The notes beneath the pieces are model-generated. The model ran no database searches. It was not told the DNA's origin and saw nothing but the letters and a program-made list of their open reading frames with translations. Made by a program: the position numbers and the translations under genes. A stretch of 5,925 nucleotides of DNA from assembly GCA_003135255.1 (NCBI GenBank), contig PLAX01000185.1, positions 1-5,925 of the forward strand. Direction: 5' to 3'. Position 1 is the first letter of the stretch; every line of letters begins with the position of its first letter. This document shows, piece by piece, positions 5,783-5,925 of the stretch. This DNA is from Candidatus Dormiibacterota bacterium (GTDB lineage: Bacteria; Chloroflexota; Dormibacteria; Aeolococcales; Aeolococcaceae).

Positions 5783-5925
5783 TCATTCCACTGCTCGTAG
5801 ATCGGTGGGAAAGTCGGCATGCAGCGCCGAAAGCCAGCTCAGGCCACCATTGCCGAATCGTCCCCAGTCCAAGAGCACCGAGCGTGCGCACCAGCGTCGG
5901 TGATCAGCGTTCGAGTGCCTCCTCA
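5783..5925 (-). CDS. C-terminal part of an unrecognised gene (partial at right edge)
   Basis: One minus-strand frame is open from the window edge for 46 codons and ends at TGA 5785-5783. The translation contains ARSVLLDWGRFGNGG and LSWLSALHADFPTDLRAVE. Its mix of hydrophobic, aromatic and charged residues looks like a folded protein rather than a GC-rich shadow. The other two minus-strand frames are interrupted within the first 30 codons. About two thirds of its codons end in G or C. I do not recognise the family. It would converge with the patatin-like gene. The rest of the gene lies outside the window. Confidence 0.4.
   Translation of the reverse strand, partial: RRHSNADHRRWCARSVLLDWGRFGNGGLSWLSALHADFPTDLRAVE

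Noticed and set aside
1..5925. CRISPR array or tandem repeats
   Set aside because: No regularly spaced direct repeats were seen anywhere in the window.

Overview
The window is GC-rich DNA whose codon use, GTG starts and protein families suggest an actinomycete, most likely Streptomyces or a close relative. This rests on composition and protein style only; no marker gene is present. It reads as an accessory stretch in which short intact cassettes alternate with decayed sequence.

Left part (1-2228): the last codons of a possible upstream gene (stop at 48-50) are followed by a GC-rich hairpin. A zinc-dependent alcohol dehydrogenase starts at 348 with a good ribosome binding site, but it loses family similarity in the middle of its nucleotide-binding domain (about 1005-1030). 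What follows on the minus strand is the wreck of a TniA/Mu-type DDE (rve) transposase. It keeps a recognisable N-terminal helix-turn-helix region, a middle segment in a second frame, a nonsense codon, and the start of the catalytic domain with its first Asp. Weak TGT...ACA-like ends near 1029 and 1852 may mark the remnant element. I see no gene from about 1764 to 2228.

Centre (2229-4310): this is the best organised part. A TetR-family repressor (minus) is divergent from an aldo/keto reductase gene (plus), with a VOC/glyoxalase-like gene 58 bases further downstream. The 74-base divergent spacer holds two GATC-centred palindromes, which are good candidates for the repressor's operators. The likely logic is a small inducible redox/detoxification or catabolic cassette: the repressor senses a small molecule, the reductase acts on a carbonyl, and the VOC protein acts on or binds a related compound. 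The substrate cannot be read from sequence.

Right part (4311-5925): a gene-poor spacer leads to a complete patatin-like serine hydrolase (GTG start at 4724) with the GGGG oxyanion loop, a GTSAG nucleophile elbow and a DGG aspartate. Its stop codon lies in the loop of an 11-bp perfect hairpin. At the right edge the minus strand carries what looks like the C-terminus of another, unrecognised gene, with a small hairpin just beyond its stop.

I did not find a clear novel defence or biosynthetic system. The items most worth checking are the paired operator, the decayed transposase with its junction in the dehydrogenase, and the hairpin wrapped around the patatin stop codon.
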